Below, piece by piece: positions 13,257 through 15,527 of a DNA stretch of 15,527 bases. Every line of letters starts with the position of its first letter. Position 1 is the first letter of the stretch. The translations under genes were made by a program, and so were the position numbers. This DNA is from Actinomycetota bacterium (GTDB lineage: Bacteria > Actinomycetota > Thermoleophilia > RBG-16-64-13), in assembly GCA_003157225.1 (NCBI GenBank), contig PMIZ01000250.1:1-15527 (forward strand), given 5' to 3'. The notes beneath the pieces are model-generated. The model made no database searches. It was not told where the DNA came from and saw only the letters and a program-made list of their open reading frames with translations.

Positions 13257-14146
13257 GGCTGCCTCTCCTCGTAGTAGCCCATGAAGACCTCGTCGAGACT
13301 GGGATGCTCCACCTGCAGATCGACCAGGGTGTAGCGGGCGGCTGTCTTGATGACGGCGTCGACGCCGTCGTGGAGCCGGAGCGAGATGGTGACGCCCGCA
13401 GAAGCCACGTCGCTCACTCCGGGGAGGCCGGCGAAGACCGCCGCGTCGACGGGTTGGGAGAAGACCAGCGTGACTCGCTTGCGTCGCTTCTCCAGAAGCG
13501 ACTCGGTGGTCTCGAGCGCAGCCAGGCGCGCGGCGCGGACGATCGCCACTCGGTCACACACCCGCTCGACCTCGCTCAGGATGTGGGAGGAGAGGAACAC
13601 CGTGCGGCCCTCGCTTCGGGCCTCGCGCAGGATCTGCAGAAAGGTGTCCTGCACCAGAGGATCGAGGCCGGTGGTAGGCTCGTCAAGGATGAGGAGCGCC
13701 GGGCGGTGGAACAGGGCCTGCACCAGGCCGACCTTCTGCCGATTGCCCCGGCTCAACCGTCCCATGGGAACGTCGAGGTCCAAGTCCAGCCGCTCGGCGA
13801 GTCGGGCCGCCTCTCCCAGATGGTCAAGGCCTCGCAACCGCGCAAAATAGCGGATGAACTGCCGGCCGGTCATGCGCACGTCGAGCCCGAACTCCCCCGG
13901 CAGGTATCCGGTGGAGCGGCGGACCGCGACGCTCTCGCGATGGGCATCGAAGCCGAGGACCCTGGCTCTGCCGGTGCTGGGGTGCAGCAGGTCCAGCAGC
14001 AGCCGGATGGTCGTAGTCTTGCCGGCGCCGTTAGGCCCGATGAATCCGAAGATCTCGCCGGCGAGCACCTCCAGATCCAAGCCCTCGATACCAGGCCGGT
14101 AGCCGTATCTCTTCGTCAGTCGTTCTGTGAGGATCGCTGGGGTCAT
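13244..14146 (-). CDS. ABC transporter ATP-binding protein (ABC-2 exporter type)
   Basis: The product has 300 residues from ATG 14146, chosen because homology begins at ILTERLTKRYG; the open frame extends 27 codons further but unlike any ATPase. No clear RBS is visible, so translation may be coupled to the gene 22 bases upstream. Motifs: Walker A GPNGAGKT (37-44), signature LSRGNRQK (131-138) in the form seen in BcrA/CcmA-like exporters, Walker B LLILDEP (151-157), D-loop TTGLDP and switch His 188 (SSHIL). After about residue 220 a C-terminal extension (VTLVFSQPVD...SLDEVFMGYY) is of the type common in ABC-2 ATPases. It powers the overlapping permease. Confidence 0.93.
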   Translation of the reverse strand: MTPAILTERLTKRYGYRPGIEGLDLEVLAGEIFGFIGPNGAGKTTTIRLLLDLLHPSTGRARVLGFDAHRESVAVRRSTGYLPGEFGLDVRMTGRQFIRYFARLRGLDHLGEAARLAERLDLDLDVPMGRLSRGNRQKVGLVQALFHRPALLILDEPTTGLDPLVQDTFLQILREARSEGRTVFLSSHILSEVERVCDRVAIVRAARLAALETTESLLEKRRKRVTLVFSQPVDAAVFAGLPGVSDVASAGVTISLRLHDGVDAVIKTAARYTLVDLQVEHPSLDEVFMGYYEERQPWTA

Positions 14147-14168
14147 CAGGAAGGGTGCCGGCCCGAAG

Positions 14169-14496
14169 CTATGCGGTCTCGTCCGGCAGTAACGGCCGGA
14201 AGTAGAGGTTGTACTCGTGGGATCCACTGGTCCAGACGGTGATCTTGGTGGCCTGGCCCAGTGACGGCTGCAGCTTGGTCAGGTCCTGGCCCGAGACGAT
14301 GATCTTCTTGAAGCCCTCGCGGTCGGAGGGTTCCCCCTGCGAACTCAGGTCGTCGAGTGGCCATCCCAGCCGGTTGGGTTGGACGTCGGTCGGGCCGCCG
14401 GCTCGCGAAGGACCTATCGACGCGCTGCAGACCGCGAGAGCGGAGAAGCGCTCCGGGCACCAGAAGCATGCAGCCGATCCTCTCGCTTCGCAACAT
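14169..14496 (-). pseudogene. Small secreted or lipoprotein-like protein gene, apparently interrupted by a 1-base frameshift
   Basis: Frame 14495-14169 has G or C at almost every third position and encodes a protein-like C-terminus (e.g. GFKKIIVSGQDLTKLQP, TKITVWTSGSHEYNLYF, RPLLPDETA), yet it contains no ATG, GTG or TTG. In the adjacent frame ATG 14496 opens a perfect signal-peptide beginning, MLRSERIGCMLLVPGALL. Removing one C of the CC at 14442-14443 joins them into a 108-residue protein with signal MLRSERIGCMLLVPGALLAL followed by AVCSASIG. The Cys at residue 23 could be lipidated (LAVC, imperfect lipobox). The gene sits between the PPC protein (stop 7 bases upstream) and the ABC ATPase (22 bases downstream). 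It may be a true frameshift mutation, a programmed +1 shift, or a sequence error. I do not recognise the mature domain. Confidence 0.65.
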
Positions 14497-14503
14497 CAGA
14501 ACA

Positions 14504-14947
14504 TCATAGCGTCAGCAGCTCGAAACCGGTCGCGCCGTCGGTCTCCCGCCGGGCTTCGGTGCCCAGGATCTCAAGCAGCACCACTTCTCCCACCAACCAC
14601 GTACGTAGCCCTGCCCGGGTGCAGCCGACGGTGGCATCCCCTTCCCGGCCGGCCGCGGCATGCATGTGCACCGTGGGCTCACCCTCTTCGTTGGGGAAGA
14701 TGGTTCCCAGCGCCAGGACCTCTCGCGTGCCCGCCAGCATGTGGACGAGGGGGATTACCGCGTCGTCTCGCGCAGCGTCAGGTCCGACCACCAGCTTGCT
14801 GCCGCTCGCGGAGCCTCCCAGGTAGAAGGCGAGGGCCCGAAGCAGGTGCTTATCATGGGCAAAGCGCTCTATCGTGTCGTTCAACACGTCCTCGTCCTCG
14901 AGCCGAAGGACGAAGACCCGTCCCACGGAACCCTGGCTGAATCTCAT
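14504..14947 (-). CDS. PPC/PCC (DUF296) domain protein
   Basis: The product has 147 residues. ATG 14947 has GGGAGGA about four bases upstream. The sequence follows the PPC domain pattern: VFVLRLEDEDVLNDTIERF (11-29, an R-L-x-x-G/D-E-D-V strand and helix), an LGGSASG turn, a TREVLALGTIFPNEEGEP strand and loop, then HMHAAAGREGDATVGC (94-109) with the conserved His pair H94 and H96, and a TWLVGEVVLLEIL closing strand. In plants PPC domains accompany AT-hooks; bacterial stand-alone versions form trimers and their role is unknown. The family is often called a predicted DNA-binding protein, which is weakly supported. It appears to be the first gene of an operon with the small secreted protein and the ABC exporter. 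Confidence 0.88.
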   Translation of the reverse strand: MRFSQGSVGRVFVLRLEDEDVLNDTIERFAHDKHLLRALAFYLGGSASGSKLVVGPDAARDDAVIPLVHMLAGTREVLALGTIFPNEEGEPTVHMHAAAGREGDATVGCTRAGLRTWLVGEVVLLEILGTEARRETDGATGFELLTL

Positions 14948-15031
14948 TGCTCCTCCCGAATCGAGTGCTAAGGGGTGCCTCGCCGTCCGACCGGCCCGGC
15001 TGGCTCACCAATTATCAGCCTCTGAACCCCT

Positions 15032-15069
15032 ACGACCAGTCAAAGCCTGCCTCGGTCGTCTAGACTGGT
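15032..15069 (+). promoter_or_regulatory. Two overlapping, mutually exclusive inverted repeats upstream of the AKR leader peptide
   Basis: ACGACC (15032-15037) can pair with GGTCGT (15054-15059), while the overlapping ACCAGTC (15035-15041) can pair with GACTGGT (15063-15069). The two pairings share bases and cannot form together. A TAGACT -10-like element (15061-15066) falls in the last arm but has no good -35. The site may be a switching RNA stem or a DNA operator, depending on where transcription starts. Confidence 0.35.
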
Positions 15070-15107
15070 GGTAGCAGTAGCAAGCACCCAATCGGGAGGA
15101 GGCCACC

Positions 15108-15167
15108 GTGGTCGATGTCCCGCTCAGCATGAGTAGATGCCACCCACTTTCGCACGGAAGGGACTGA
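15108..15167 (+). CDS. Possible 19-residue leader peptide upstream of the aldo/keto reductase
   Basis: GTG 15108 follows GGGAGGAGG (15094-15102) by five bases, the best Shine-Dalgarno site in the region. The frame encodes MVDVPLSMSRCHPLSHGRD and ends at TGA 15165-15167, one base before the ATG of the reductase and in a different frame. This stop-start arrangement suggests translational coupling. The peptide has one Cys and two His but no long run of one amino acid, so a classical amino-acid attenuator is not obvious. A conserved leader, a coupling device or a fortuitous frame are all possible. Confidence 0.45.
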   Translation: MVDVPLSMSRCHPLSHGRD

Positions 15168-15168
15168 A

Positions 15169-15527
15169 ATGCTTTATCGTCCGTTCGGCCGCACGGGGGA
15201 GCAGGTCTCCATCCTCGGCTTCGGTTGCATGCGGTTGCCGGTCCTCGGAGGCCGCAGAGATGCCATTGACGTGCCGGTCGCCACTGAGATGCTCCGCTAT
15301 GCCATCGATCACGGGGTCAACTACCTCGACACGGCCTTCCCATACCATGGCTCGTCCTTCAAGGATCCGGGGAACAGCGAGGGCTTCCTCGGTCAAGGGC
15401 TGACCGGCGGCTACCGGGAGAAGGTACTGCTGGCGACCAAGCTGCCCATGTGGGTGGTGGAGTCGCGCCAGGACATGGACGAGATCCTGGCCGGCCAGCT
15501 TGAGCGGCTGCAAACCGACCACATCGA
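15169..15527 (+). CDS. Aldo/keto reductase (COG1453-like), 5' part only
   Basis: The first 119 codons are present and the gene leaves the right edge. Start ATG 15169 has GGAAGGGA at 15156-15163. MLYRPFGRTGEQVSILGFG (1-19) is the usual AKR opening, MLRYAIDHGVNYLDTAFPYH (41-60) carries the catalytic Asp 54 and Tyr 59, and LLATKLP holds Lys 91. The sequence ERLQTDHI fits the strand before the catalytic His region. The close match to 'YRxFGxTGExVSxLGFGxMRLP' and 'DTAxPYHG' fits the group that often carries a C-terminal ferredoxin-like 4Fe-4S domain; that part is outside the window. It is probably an NADPH- or ferredoxin-linked oxidoreductase of anaerobes; substrate unknown. Confidence 0.92.
   Translation, partial: MLYRPFGRTGEQVSILGFGCMRLPVLGGRRDAIDVPVATEMLRYAIDHGVNYLDTAFPYHGSSFKDPGNSEGFLGQGLTGGYREKVLLATKLPMWVVESRQDMDEILAGQLERLQTDHI

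Noticed and set aside
13154..14242. A 362-codon plus-strand open frame opposite the ABC genes
   Set aside because: It is antisense to the well-defined ABC ATPase and its permease and has shadow-like composition.
14496..14507. TGA at 14496-14498 as a selenocysteine codon in a frame from ATG 14507
   Set aside because: No selenoprotein family is recognised and no convincing SECIS-like stem was seen; the one-base frameshift gives a much better signal peptide.
14963..14971. GAGTGCTAA, half of a CIRCE heat-shock operator, near the PPC gene
   Set aside because: The partner half at the required 9-base spacing is absent (14945-14953 reads CATTGCTCC), so it is a chance half-site.

Overview
The window is GC-rich with a strong G/C bias at third codon positions. 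Several starts are GTG or TTG. The gene content (corrinoid reductive activator, Cys-rich DUF3795 protein, C-GCAxxG-C-C redox protein, COG1453-type aldo/keto reductase, S-layer-homology surface protein with long Thr linkers) suggests an anaerobic high-GC Gram-positive, perhaps a deep-branching Actinomycetota of the Coriobacteriia/OPB41 or Thermoleophilia type. That placement is inference; no rRNA or other phylogenetic marker is present.

Layout. 1-169 (-): 5' end of a DUF255/thioredoxin-domain (YyaL-like) gene leaving the window. Divergent from it, 308-946 (+): a 40-residue single-span membrane protein and a PRC-barrel protein. 1029-1154 (-): a relic of glycine cleavage T-protein gcvT, directly after an atypical Lgt-family membrane protein (1165-2043, -). 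Divergent from that, 2210-3265 (+): a secreted/membrane protein with a bactofilin-like beta-repeat domain. 3262-3456 (-): a coding-like frame without a clear start. 3494-3949 (+): DUF3795 Cys-rich protein. 3958-5802 (-): beta-propeller plus SLH surface protein. 5937-7877 (-): RACo-type 2Fe-2S/ASKHA corrinoid activator. 8104-9420 (-): NagZ-like GH3 lipoprotein, divergent from 9453-10421 (+), a MutM/Fpg-family DNA glycosylase with an unusual insertion. 10422-10657: no ordinary gene, but a strong Shine-Dalgarno sequence, small hairpins and a perfect 12-bp hairpin. 10658-12351 (-): C-GCAxxG-C-C protein and an MFS transporter, tightly linked. 12456-14947 (-): a likely operon in the order PPC/DUF296 protein, small secreted protein (apparently frameshifted), ABC ATPase, ABC-2 permease. 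15108-15527 (+): a 19-residue leader peptide directly abutting an aldo/keto reductase cut by the right edge.

No mobile element, CRISPR array, tRNA or rRNA was seen. Themes are cell envelope (SLH protein, NagZ, Lgt-like, bactofilin-like, ABC exporter) and anaerobic redox (RACo, C-GCAxxG-C-C, DUF3795, AKR), with no single obvious pathway. The least conventional items are the frameshifted secreted protein inside the PPC-ABC operon, the leader peptide with mutually exclusive inverted repeats before the aldo/keto reductase, the gcvT relic, and the possible small RNA downstream of the MutM-like gene.
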